Below the pieces are notes generated by a model. The model ran no database searches and was not told the origin of the DNA. It saw nothing but the letters and a program-made list of their open reading frames with translations. A stretch of DNA of 56,975 nucleotides from Thermus composti. Its GTDB lineage: Bacteria > Deinococcota > Deinococci > Deinococcales > Thermaceae. The stretch is from contig NZ_BMPJ01000002.1 in NCBI RefSeq assembly GCF_014647535.1, positions 1 to 56,975 on the forward strand, read 5' to 3'. A program made the translations under genes and the position numbers. Each line of letters begins with the position of its first letter. Within the stretch, counting starts at the first letter, position 1. This document shows positions 40,308 to 47,615 of the stretch, one piece after another.

Positions 40308-41094
40308 GGGGCTCACGGGGGCCCTCCTTTGGACCCTGGGGCTCTCCTTTGGGCTTTTCCTCCTTTACTACCTCCTTGGGGGAAAGTGGGGAAGCCCCTC
40401 TTGGGGAAGCCTCCTCTTCGGCGTCCTCTACATGTGGGTCCCCGGGCTCGTGGCCCTCTTCTTCGCCCGGAAAGAGGGCCTTAGGCTTCCCCTTTCCCTT
40501 AGGCCCAACCGGTACTGGCTTTTCGCCTGGCTCTTCCCCGTGGCCCTTACCCTCCTTTCCATCCCCTTAAGCCTTCCCTTCGGAGTCTGGAAGGGCCTAA
40601 AGGACCTCCTTCCCCCGGAGGCCCCGGCGCTTCCCGAGGGGGTCCTTTGGCTCCTTCTCCTCCTCCAGGGGCTTTGGGCGGGGGCCACGGTGAACCTTTT
40701 GGCCGCCTTGGGGGAAGAGCTTTTGTGGCGGGGGTACCTTTGGGAAAAGCTTAGGGAACGGGGCTTTTGGCCCGCCAGCTTGGAGATCGGGTTCTGGTGG
40801 GGCCTCTGGCACGCCCCTTTGGTCTTGGCCGGCCACAACTACCCCCGGGAACCCTTCCTGGGGGTGCCCATGATGGTCCTCTTCACCCTCCTCTTAACCC
40901 CCGCCCTCCTCTACGCCCGGGAAAAAGGAGGGTCCATCCTGGCGGCCGCCCTCCTCCACGGCACCCTGAACGCCGTGGCCGGGGTGTCCCTTTTGGCGGT
41001 GGAAAGGACCCACGACTTCCTCGTGGGGGTGGTGGGGCTTCCCGGGCTTTTCCTCATGGCCCTCTTCAACCTCTGGCTTAGGCGGCGGGTATAG
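40285..41094 (+). CDS. CPBP intramembrane metalloprotease (CAAX type)
   Basis: 269-residue integral membrane protein with about eight helices and the CPBP (Rce1-like) motifs: [15 protein letters not shown] with EExxxR near 152, [17 protein letters not shown] with the first histidine and [11 protein letters not shown] with the last. The catalytic glutamates and histidines are all present. Bacterial CPBP proteins act in peptide maturation or self-immunity. Its ATG lies in the end of the ribbon-helix-helix gene, so coexpression is likely. Confidence 0.88.
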   Translation: MKNEGKAKGLTGALLWTLGLSFGLFLLYYLLGGKWGSPSWGSLLFGVLYMWVPGLVALFFARKEGLRLPLSLRPNRYWLFAWLFPVALTLLSIPLSLPFGVWKGLKDLLPPEAPALPEGVLWLLLLLQGLWAGATVNLLAALGEELLWRGYLWEKLRERGFWPASLEIGFWWGLWHAPLVLAGHNYPREPFLGVPMMVLFTLLLTPALLYAREKGGSILAAALLHGTLNAVAGVSLLAVERTHDFLVGVVGLPGLFLMALFNLWLRRRV

Positions 41095-41095
41095 T
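41090..41095 (+). promoter_or_regulatory. -10 of rapZ
   Basis: TATAGT contains the TAG stop of the preceding gene and lies 8 bases before the ATG at 41104; GGAGGG between them is too close to serve as a normal ribosome site. Confidence 0.6.
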
Positions 41096-41103
41096 CAGGA
41101 GGG

Positions 41104-41925
41104 ATGCGCTTCCTGGTGCTCTCTGGGCTTTCCGGGGCGGGCAAGACCACGGCCAAGGGGTTTTTGGAGGACCTGGGCTACTTCATGGTGGACAACCTCC
41201 CCCCAAGGCTCTGGAAACCCCTCCTGGAGGAACTCGCGGCCCACGGCAAGGACCGGGCCGGGGTGGTGCTGGACGCCCGGGCCCTGGACTTCTTCGGGGA
41301 CCTCGAGGCGGCCCTCAAGGAACTCCACCCGGTGGTGGTCTTCCTGGAGGCCCGCCCCGAGATCCTCCTGCGGCGCTACAACCTCACCCGCCGCCTTCAC
41401 CCCTTGGGCACGGGCAACCTCACCCGGGAGATCCAACGGGAGCGGCAGGCCCTAAGCCCCTTGCGGGAGAAGGCCCACCTGATCCTGGACACCTCGGACC
41501 TCTCCCCACGGGCCCTTAGAGAGGCCCTGGCCCGGCTTCTCGGGGAGGAGGCGGGGTTCCGGGTGCGCCTCCTCTCCTTCGGCTTCAAATGGGGCCCGCC
41601 CCAGGAGGCGGACCTGGTCCTGGACGTGCGGGCCCTCCCCAACCCTCACTACGACCCCGAGCTCCGCCCCAAGACCGGGCTGGACCCCGAGGTCCGGGCC
41701 TACGTCTTCCAGGGGGAGACCGAGGCCCACTACCGGGCCCTCCTCACCCTGGCGGGGCTTTCCGCCGAGGGGGCGAGGAAGGAGGGCCGGGCCTTCTACA
41801 CCATCGCCATCGGCTGCACCGGGGGAAGGCACCGGAGCGTGGCCGTGGCGGAGCGGCTTGCCGAGGACCTTTCGGGCCGGTTTACCGTGGAGGTGAGCCA
41901 CCGGGATGTGGAACGGGAAGCCTAA
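41104..41925 (+). CDS. rapZ: RapZ/YvcJ nucleotide-binding protein
   Basis: 273-residue P-loop protein. Walker A LSGLSGAGKTTAKGFLEDLG; then GYFMVDNLPPRLW, FLEARPEILLRRYNLTRRLHP and the C-terminal RNA-binding domain with FGFKWGPPQEADLVLDVR, LPNPHYDPELRPKTGLD and IGCTGGRHRSVAVAE. In E. coli RapZ delivers the sRNA GlmZ to RNase E to tune GlmS; in Gram-positives YvcJ is of unclear role. Here it precedes yvcK, with a 20-base overlap, the usual order rapZ-yvcK. Confidence 0.94.
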   Translation: MRFLVLSGLSGAGKTTAKGFLEDLGYFMVDNLPPRLWKPLLEELAAHGKDRAGVVLDARALDFFGDLEAALKELHPVVVFLEARPEILLRRYNLTRRLHPLGTGNLTREIQRERQALSPLREKAHLILDTSDLSPRALREALARLLGEEAGFRVRLLSFGFKWGPPQEADLVLDVRALPNPHYDPELRPKTGLDPEVRAYVFQGETEAHYRALLTLAGLSAEGARKEGRAFYTIAIGCTGGRHRSVAVAERLAEDLSGRFTVEVSHRDVEREA

Positions 41926-43114
41926 GGCCCTCCGTTGGCTCTACCCGGGAATGCGGGTGAAGCGCTACGCCCTGGCCGCCGCTTTGGGGTTCCTCACGGG
42001 AGCGGTGGGCCTTGCGGGCCTCCTTCCCCCCTTGGACCTCCCCCCAGGCCTGGCGTGGGGCCTTTTCCTCGGGGGAGGCCTTCTTGGGGTCCTGGCCCTG
42101 AGGAGCATGAACCGGAGCATCCTGGCCGTCCTCACCGAGCCCGAGGAGGTGCCCGAAAGGGTCTACGTGCGCCGCCGGCTGGAACGGGGGCCCAGGGTGG
42201 TGGCCTTCGGCGGGGGAACAGGGCTTTCCCGGGTCCTTAAGGGGTTTAAGGAGCACACCGCCAACCTCACCGCCATCGTGGCGGTCACCGACGACGGGGG
42301 TTCCACCGGGAAGCTCAGGACCGCCTACGGCCTTCCCGCGGTGGGGGACCTGGTGGACTGCCTCGCCGCCCTCTCCGACCATCCCGCCCTCCCCGAGCTT
42401 CTGGCCTACCGCTTCCGCCGAGGGGAGTTCGGGGGCCACACCTTCGGCAACCTCTTCCTCCTCACCCTCCACGAGGCGGCGGGAAGCTTCGCCGAGGCCC
42501 TCCGCCAGGCCAACGCCATCCTGAACCTGAGGGGCCAGGTCCTCCCCGCCACCCCCGAGGCGGTGCGGCTTAGGGCCCGTTTCCAGGACGGGAGCGAGGT
42601 GGAAGGGGAGGAGGCGCTAAGGGCCAAGGGGGGGAGGGTCCGGGAGGTCTTTCTGGTCCCCGAGCCCAAGGAGGTGATGGCGGAGGCCCTGCTGGCCATT
42701 AGCCGGGCGGAGCTTTTGGTGTTGGGGCCGGGAAGCCTCTACACCAGCGTGATCCCCAGCTTCCTTCCTAAGCCCCTGCGGGAGGCCATCCTTAAGAGCC
42801 GGGCCCCTTTGGTCTACGTGGTGAACCTCATGACCGAGCCCGGGGAGACGGACGGGTACACCGCCTACGAGCACTACAAGGCGGTGGCCTACCACCTGGG
42901 GCGGAGGCCCGACGTGGTCCTGGTCCACACCGCCCCCATCCCCGAGGCGGTGCGAAGGCGCTACGCCGAGGAGGGGCGCTACCCCGTGGCCTTTGACCCC
43001 AGGCCCTTCGCCGTAGACGGGGTCCGGGTCCTCACCGGGGACTTCCGGGAGGAGGGGCCCTTGGCCCAGCACGACCCCAAGAAGGTGGTCCAGGCCCTCC
43101 TCGGCCTGGTATAA
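41906..43114 (+). CDS. YvcK/CofD-like protein with membrane extension
   Basis: 402 residues: about 85 N-terminal residues with two membrane helices (YALAAALGFLTGAVGLAGLL and LAWGLFLGGGLLGVLAL), then the UDP-sugar-binding YvcK domain, RVVAFGGGTGLSRVLKGFKE, IVAVTDDGGSTGKLRTAYG, GGHTFGNLFLLTLHE, LLVLGPGSLYTSVIPSFL. YvcK steers carbon toward cell-wall precursors during gluconeogenic growth and is needed for cell shape. The membrane extension is absent from the Bacillus protein but fits a role near the wall machinery. The usual third gene, whiA, is not here. Confidence 0.9.
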   Translation: MWNGKPKALRWLYPGMRVKRYALAAALGFLTGAVGLAGLLPPLDLPPGLAWGLFLGGGLLGVLALRSMNRSILAVLTEPEEVPERVYVRRRLERGPRVVAFGGGTGLSRVLKGFKEHTANLTAIVAVTDDGGSTGKLRTAYGLPAVGDLVDCLAALSDHPALPELLAYRFRRGEFGGHTFGNLFLLTLHEAAGSFAEALRQANAILNLRGQVLPATPEAVRLRARFQDGSEVEGEEALRAKGGRVREVFLVPEPKEVMAEALLAISRAELLVLGPGSLYTSVIPSFLPKPLREAILKSRAPLVYVVNLMTEPGETDGYTAYEHYKAVAYHLGRRPDVVLVHTAPIPEAVRRRYAEEGRYPVAFDPRPFAVDGVRVLTGDFREEGPLAQHDPKKVVQALLGLV

Positions 43115-43115
43115 A
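43110..43115 (+). promoter_or_regulatory. Leaderless -10 of the glucodextranase-C-like gene
   Basis: TATAAA contains the TAA stop of the yvcK-type gene and ends 7 bases before the GTG at 43123. A GTG at 43117 is only 1 base away, so 43123 is preferred. Confidence 0.6.
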
Positions 43116-43122
43116 GGTGGGC

Positions 43123-43815
43123 GTGCTCTTCCTCTTCCAAGACCCCTTGGGCGACGACCACGGCCTCGCCTACCTCTACCCCCAGGCGGCCCTCTACCGG
43201 GAGGCGGGGGAGGGGTACGCCGACCTATTGGCGGTGGCGGGGGAGGCGCGGGAGGGGCGGCTTTTCCTCAAGGTGCGCCTCGCCCGCTACCCCAACCCCC
43301 TCGAGGGCCCCTTGGGCTTCAGCCTGGCCACGGTGCTCCTCTGGCTGGACACGGCGGAAGGGGGCGAGGAAACCCTCCTCCCAGGCCTAAGGACCCCGGA
43401 GGGCCAGGGCTGGGAAGAAGCCTTCCTCCTCACGGGCTTCGGGGCGGAAAGGCGCACCCCAAAAGGGGAAAAGACCCCCGTGCGGGCCTTCCGGGAAGGG
43501 GAGTGGGTGGTTTTGGACACGGGGCTTCCCCCGGGGCGATACGGGCTTTACGGGGCAGTGGGCCTCTTTGACCCCTTCGCCCCCCTCTACCTGAGGCCCT
43601 CGAGCCCCGAGGGGGGGCCCTGGACCCTGGCCGCCCCCCCGGGAAGCCCCCCCGTGGTGGACCTCCTGGCGGAAAAGCCTTCAGACCAGGTGCGGGCCTA
43701 CGAGACCGGCGTCCTCCAGCCGGCAAGGAAAGGGTTCGCCCTTCGCCGGGAAAGCCTTCTGGCCTTCGCCCTGGGCGGGGTCTCCCTGCTTCTGGCCTTT
43801 CTCCTCCGGCGCTAA
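43123..43815 (+). CDS. Glucodextranase-C/DOMON-like membrane-anchored protein
   Basis: 230 residues. The opening LFLFQDPLGDDHGLAYLYPQ and the later GPLGFSLATVLLWLDTAEGG match the C-terminal carbohydrate-binding module of glucodextranase-like proteins. The final 20 residues are a membrane helix ending in two arginines (ALGGVSLLLAFLLRR), a C-terminal anchor. No N-terminal signal peptide is obvious, so topology is uncertain. No catalytic domain accompanies it. Following rapZ-yvcK it may belong to envelope metabolism. Family assignment is moderate. Confidence 0.65.
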   Translation: MLFLFQDPLGDDHGLAYLYPQAALYREAGEGYADLLAVAGEAREGRLFLKVRLARYPNPLEGPLGFSLATVLLWLDTAEGGEETLLPGLRTPEGQGWEEAFLLTGFGAERRTPKGEKTPVRAFREGEWVVLDTGLPPGRYGLYGAVGLFDPFAPLYLRPSSPEGGPWTLAAPPGSPPVVDLLAEKPSDQVRAYETGVLQPARKGFALRRESLLAFALGGVSLLLAFLLRR

Positions 43816-43877
43816 GGGGCCCCAACAGGGGGGCGGCCTGGGAAGCTCCTTTTGGCCGCGGCGGGGTACTTAAAGGG
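43811..43877 (+). repeat. Intergenic repeat, copy 2 (internally shortened)
   Basis: Starts GCTAAGGGGCC, has GGGAAGCTCCTTTTGG at 43840-43855 and CCGCGGCG, and ends GGTACTTAAAGGG. The middle part seen in the other copies (GCACGGTGG...GGGGTGCC) is missing. TAA in the left end is the stop of the gene at 43123; TAA read on the minus strand in the right end is the stop of the gene at 44190. Confidence 0.7.
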
Positions 43878-44190
43878 GGCGGAGGTCCTCCAAGAGGAGC
43901 CAGCCCACCCCTGGGGGAAGGCCCTCTAAAACCTCCTCGAGGGCCTTCGCCGCCTCCTCGGCCAGGGGCTTTAGGGCCTCCGGGGGTTCTTCCGTGAGGA
44001 GGAGGAGGGTGAGCTGAAAAAAGCGCTGGGTGTGGGTGGGGGTGCCGTCCTCAAAGAAGGGGGTGGGGGGCGGGACCTCGTCCAGAAGAAGCCTCGCCCC
44101 GAGGACCTCCTGAGGCAAAAGGGCCTTGAGGTCCCAAGGGGCCTCCTTGGGGTGCCAGAGGTAGCCCTGGAAAAGCCGGATGGCCTCCAC
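43870..44190 (-). CDS. Small protein, unknown function
   Basis: 106 residues from a GTG start: EAIRLFQGYLWHPKEAPWDL, ARLLLDEVPPPTPFFEDGT and an acidic helical end with LLTEEPPEALKPLAEEAAKA. No signal peptide, membrane helix or known motif. Coding is supported by TAGGCT (44202-44197, minus strand) 6 bases before the start and by neighbour-like codon use. Its promoter sits in the last codons of alr, and its stop in an intergenic repeat. Confidence 0.6.
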   Translation of the reverse strand: MEAIRLFQGYLWHPKEAPWDLKALLPQEVLGARLLLDEVPPPTPFFEDGTPTHTQRFFQLTLLLLTEEPPEALKPLAEEAAKALEEVLEGLPPGVGWLLLEDLRPL

Positions 44191-44194
44191 GCCC

Positions 44195-45274
44195 CTAGCC
44201 TACCCGGGCGAAGACCTCTCCTTCCCAGAGGTAAAGCCTCGGAAGCCTCCGGGAAAGGTGCACCGCCACCTCGTAGGGGATGGTGCCCCGGGCCTCAGCC
44301 CAGGCGAGGAGCCCCGTGGGGCCGAAGTCCGGGGAGAGGATCTCAAAGACCGCCCCCAGGTCCACGGGGCCCCTTAGCCGCACCGTGGTCTGGTCCATGG
44401 AAAGCCGCCCGGCCACGGGGAGCAAAGCCCCGTCCGGCCCCCGCACCCAGCGCACCGCCCCCCGGGGAAGCCCGTCGGCGTAGCCCACGGGCAGGGTGGC
44501 GAGCCACTCTCCGCCCCGAGCCACGTACTCCCCCCCGTAGCCCACCCGGTCCCCCGCCTTCAGGCGCTTCACCAGGGTGGGCCGGGCGAGAATCCGAAGG
44601 ATGGGCCTAAGGCCAATGCCGGGGACGAGGCCGCAAAGGGCAAGCCCCACCCGGACGTTCTCCCCCCCGTGGAGGAGGAGGCCCAGGGAGTTTTCCAGGT
44701 GGTAGAAATACCCCTCCCCCAAGGCCCTTCGCACCTCCTGGAAGCGGCGCCTTTGCACCTCCACGAAGGCCGCGTCCTCCCCGGCGGTGGCCAGGTGGCT
44801 GTAGACCCCCTCCACCCTCACCCCTAGGGCCTCCACCGCCCTAAGGGCCGAAACCGCCTCCTCCCAGGGAAAGCCCACCCGGTTCATCCCCGTGTCCACC
44901 TTGAGGTGGGCCCTGGGGGCGAGGCCTAGGGCCTTGGCCCTCTGGGCCAGGGCCTCCGCCGCCTCGAGGGTGGAAAGGCTTGGCGTAAGCCCCCACTTTA
45001 GGGCCTCCTCCGCCTCCAGGGGGTGGAGGCTTCCCAAAAGGAGCACCTCCCCCTTAACCCCCCCTTCCCTCAAAACCCTCCCCTCCCCCAAGGTGGCCAC
45101 CGCCACCCGCCGCGCCCCCTTCTGGAAGAGGAAGCGGGCCAGGGGAAGGGCCCCGTGGCCGTAGGCGTCCGCCTTGAGGACGGGGATCACCTCCCCCTTG
45201 GCCCTCTCTTGGAGAAGGCGCAGGTTGGCCTCGAGGGCGGAGAGGTCCACCTCCATCCAGGCCCGCTCCTCCAC
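44195..45274 (-). CDS. alr: Alanine racemase
   Basis: PLP enzyme, 359 residues, making D-alanine for peptidoglycan. The N-terminal barrel holds the Schiff-base lysine in VIPVLKADAYGHG (Lys34); KVDTGMNRVGF near 127 carries the arginine-containing loop, and GDRVGYGGEY near 250 the second catalytic base, tyrosine. The C-terminal beta domain has VAGRLSMDQTTV and VGYADGLPRG. Start GTG 45274, 6 bases after TAGGAT. Confidence 0.95.
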   Translation of the reverse strand: MEERAWMEVDLSALEANLRLLQERAKGEVIPVLKADAYGHGALPLARFLFQKGARRVAVATLGEGRVLREGGVKGEVLLLGSLHPLEAEEALKWGLTPSLSTLEAAEALAQRAKALGLAPRAHLKVDTGMNRVGFPWEEAVSALRAVEALGVRVEGVYSHLATAGEDAAFVEVQRRRFQEVRRALGEGYFYHLENSLGLLLHGGENVRVGLALCGLVPGIGLRPILRILARPTLVKRLKAGDRVGYGGEYVARGGEWLATLPVGYADGLPRGAVRWVRGPDGALLPVAGRLSMDQTTVRLRGPVDLGAVFEILSPDFGPTGLLAWAEARGTIPYEVAVHLSRRLPRLYLWEGEVFARVG

Positions 45275-45280
45275 CTTCCT

Positions 45281-45286
45281 ATCCTA
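45281..45286 (-). promoter_or_regulatory. Leaderless -10 of alr
   Basis: TAGGAT on the minus strand, 6 bases before the GTG at 45274, next to a TetR-like gene remnant on the other strand. Confidence 0.7.
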
Positions 45287-45482
45287 AGGTCATCGCCCTC
45301 TTCAAGGCTCACCAGGAGGCGGGGCGGCTTTGGAGGGAGGAGTCCCCGGAGCGCCTGGCCCTAAGCTTCGTGGGTCCCCTTTTAGCCCAGTTCCTGGTGG
45401 GAGAGCTTGCCCACCTCAAGTTCCCCCCGTGGACCTGGAAATCTACGTGCGGGGGTTTCTGCAGGGGCGCCGGGGCCAGCCT
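45286..45482 (+). pseudogene. Fragment of a TetR-like regulator, C-terminal part
   Basis: One frame reads VIALFKAHQEAGRLWREESP then ERLALSFVGPLLAQFLVGEL up to LKFPP at about 45427; sense then continues in another frame as VDLEIYVRGFLQGRRG. The change lies in a run of six C (45422-45427). The pattern resembles the ligand-binding C-terminal half of TetR-family repressors. The DNA-binding N-terminal half is absent and no start fits. It fills the gap between alr and priA. TetR assignment is tentative; a frameshifted remnant is clearer. Confidence 0.5.
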
Positions 45483-47595
45483 AGTCCTCCAGAAGCCCCA
45501 CGAAGCGGTGGGGGTCCGGGTCCAGCTTGAAGCGGCGGCGGTCCAAGGGGGCGAGGAGCTCCCGAAGCCGCTCGGTGCTTCCCCGAAGGAGGAGGTGGTA
45601 GACGTAAAGCCCCTTCACCCGGGGCACGGGGGCGGGGGCCGGGCCCAGGACCTCCTCGGGCCCGGCCACCCCCTGAAGGGCCTCCAGGAGGGCGAAGGCC
45701 TGCTCCAGGGCCTTTTCCTCCCGGCGGTGGGCCACCTCTAGCTTCACCATCCTGAGGGCGGGGGGGTAGCGGTGGCGCTCCCTCAGGTCCCTTTCCTCCC
45801 GCACGAAGGCCTCCACGTCCGCCTGCAAAAGGGCCCGGTGGGCGGGGTGGTGGGGGTGGTAGGTCTGGAGGAGGAGGAGGGGCCTCCGGCCCGGCCTGAG
45901 CTCGGTGAGGGCCCAAAGGAGGCGGTGGTAGCGCTCCGCCGCCCGGAAGTCGCTCTCCAGGAAAAAGCCCTCGGCGTAGGGCACCACCACCAGGGCGAGC
46001 TCCGGCAAAACCGGCCCCCGGAGGATGGCGGTGGTGGCCACCACCACCCCGGGCGCCCCCTCGAGGAGGGGGCCTAGGTCGTCCTTGGCGTCCTTGGCGT
46101 AGCGGAGGACAGGCAGGGAAAGCCCCTTCTTAAGCTCCTCCTGAAGCCAGCCAAGCCCGGGGCCCCGAGGCTCCAAAAGGGGCGAGGCGCACCGGGGGCA
46201 AAGGGGAGGCGGGGTCTCCTGGTGGCCGCACTGGTGGCAGCGGAGGACCCCCTCCTCCTTGTGGTAGCGAAGGGGGAGGGCGCAGTCCGGGCAGGTGGGC
46301 TTAAAGCGGCAGTCGGCGCAAAGGAGAAAGGCGCTATAGCTCCTGCGGGCCGAGAGGACCAAGGCCTGGCGGCCCCGCTCCTCCACCTGGCGGAGAAGGG
46401 CCCAGGCCCGGCCCGAGAGGGGGTAGCCCTTCTCCGCCCCCAGGTCCACCACCACCGCCCTGGGCTTGGGCACGGGAAAGACCTTCCCCGGCCGGTCCAC
46501 CACCTCCACCGCCGGCACCAGGGAGAGGTAGACCAAGGGCACCCCAAGGAGCCTCGCCCGGAGCTCGGCCAAAAGGGGCACGAAGGCCCGGCTTCCCGAA
46601 GGGAGCTTGTAGCTTTCGCTTCCCTCCTCCACCACCACGAGCCGCCTCGGGGTGAAGGGGAGGAGAAGCCCCCCGTAGGTGGCGAAGACCAGGCCCTTGG
46701 GCTTTCGGAAGACCTCCTCCCGCTCCTCCCAGGAAAGCCCCCCGTGGTAGGCCCTGGCCTCGGGAAAGTAGGCCAGGAAGCGCTCTAGAAGGCTCACCTC
46801 GGGAAAGAGGACCAGATGCTCCCCCTCGGCCACGAGGCCCCGGAGGAGGCGCACCCGCTCCAGGAAACGCCCGCCGTTCACCCGCTCCACCCCCTGGGGG
46901 GGCGGAAGGGGAGGGAGAGCTTGGGCCGGGCGGGGCCTAGGGCGGGGCCTGCCGTAGCCCACATAGCCCTCCTCCAAAAGCCGCTTCACCCGGCCCACCC
47001 CCACCCCGGCGGCCCGGGCCAAGGCGGCAAGGCTTTCCGCCTGGCCTAGGGCCCTCAGGGTCTGCAAAACCCCGTCCAGGGCCGGGTCGGGGTGGCGCTC
47101 CCGGAGGGGGAGAAGGACCCTCTTGCCCTCCTTAAAGGCCACCTCCTCCTCCAGCACCCCCGCTTCCCGCAGGAGGTCCAGAAGCTTCGGATCAAACCCC
47201 CGGGCCTCCTGCCAGGTGGCGAGGGCCTGAAGGCCCGGGGGGAGGACCTTGGGGTCGGCCCCCGGGTAGAGGCGCACCCGGTGGCGCAAGGGGGGAAAGG
47301 GCGGGAGGAGGTCGGCCAGGACCTGGCCCAAGGGGGCGAAGAGGAAGCGGGCGGCCTCTTCCAAAAAGAGGATTTCCTCGAGGCGGAGGTAAGGGGCCTC
47401 GTCCAGGTAGGCGATGGCGTGGCGGAGGTGGGGCGAAGGCCTCCCGCCCTCCCCCACCACCACCCCAAGCCGCACCTCCCCCCGGAAGGGGACCGCCACC
47501 CGGAGGCCCACGGGGTCCACCGCCTCCTGCCCCAGGGGGGCCAGGTAGGTGAGGGGGGGTAGGGGCAGGGGCAGGGCCACCTCCAAGACCCGCAT
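45481..47595 (-). CDS. priA: PriA primosomal protein without helicase motifs
   Basis: 704-residue PriA homologue. It keeps the N-terminal 3'-DNA-binding domain (VLEVALPLPLPPLTYLAP), a circularly arranged winged-helix segment, the eight-cysteine zinc region (LCADCRFKPTCPDCALP, LRCHQCGHQ, PLCPRCASPL) and the C-terminal domain. The ATPase motifs are degraded: instead of GxTGSGKT it has GEHLVLFPEVSLLERF, and instead of DEEH it reads VVVEEGSESYK. It therefore cannot hydrolyse ATP in the usual way. Deinococcus PriA is described as similarly altered. It probably still binds forks and loads DnaB. Start ATG 47595. Confidence 0.88.
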   Translation of the reverse strand: MRVLEVALPLPLPPLTYLAPLGQEAVDPVGLRVAVPFRGEVRLGVVVGEGGRPSPHLRHAIAYLDEAPYLRLEEILFLEEAARFLFAPLGQVLADLLPPFPPLRHRVRLYPGADPKVLPPGLQALATWQEARGFDPKLLDLLREAGVLEEEVAFKEGKRVLLPLRERHPDPALDGVLQTLRALGQAESLAALARAAGVGVGRVKRLLEEGYVGYGRPRPRPRPAQALPPLPPPQGVERVNGGRFLERVRLLRGLVAEGEHLVLFPEVSLLERFLAYFPEARAYHGGLSWEEREEVFRKPKGLVFATYGGLLLPFTPRRLVVVEEGSESYKLPSGSRAFVPLLAELRARLLGVPLVYLSLVPAVEVVDRPGKVFPVPKPRAVVVDLGAEKGYPLSGRAWALLRQVEERGRQALVLSARRSYSAFLLCADCRFKPTCPDCALPLRYHKEEGVLRCHQCGHQETPPPLCPRCASPLLEPRGPGLGWLQEELKKGLSLPVLRYAKDAKDDLGPLLEGAPGVVVATTAILRGPVLPELALVVVPYAEGFFLESDFRAAERYHRLLWALTELRPGRRPLLLLQTYHPHHPAHRALLQADVEAFVREERDLRERHRYPPALRMVKLEVAHRREEKALEQAFALLEALQGVAGPEEVLGPAPAPVPRVKGLYVYHLLLRGSTERLRELLAPLDRRRFKLDPDPHRFVGLLED

Positions 47596-47602
47596 ATGGG
47601 CC

Positions 47603-47609
47603 TAGCATA
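47603..47609. promoter_or_regulatory. Shared bidirectional -10 (priA / MFS gene)
   Basis: TAGCATA gives TAGCAT on the plus strand, 7 bases before the ATG at 47616, and TATGCT on the minus strand, 8 bases before the ATG at 47595. Confidence 0.65.
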
Positions 47610-47615
47610 AGGGGG

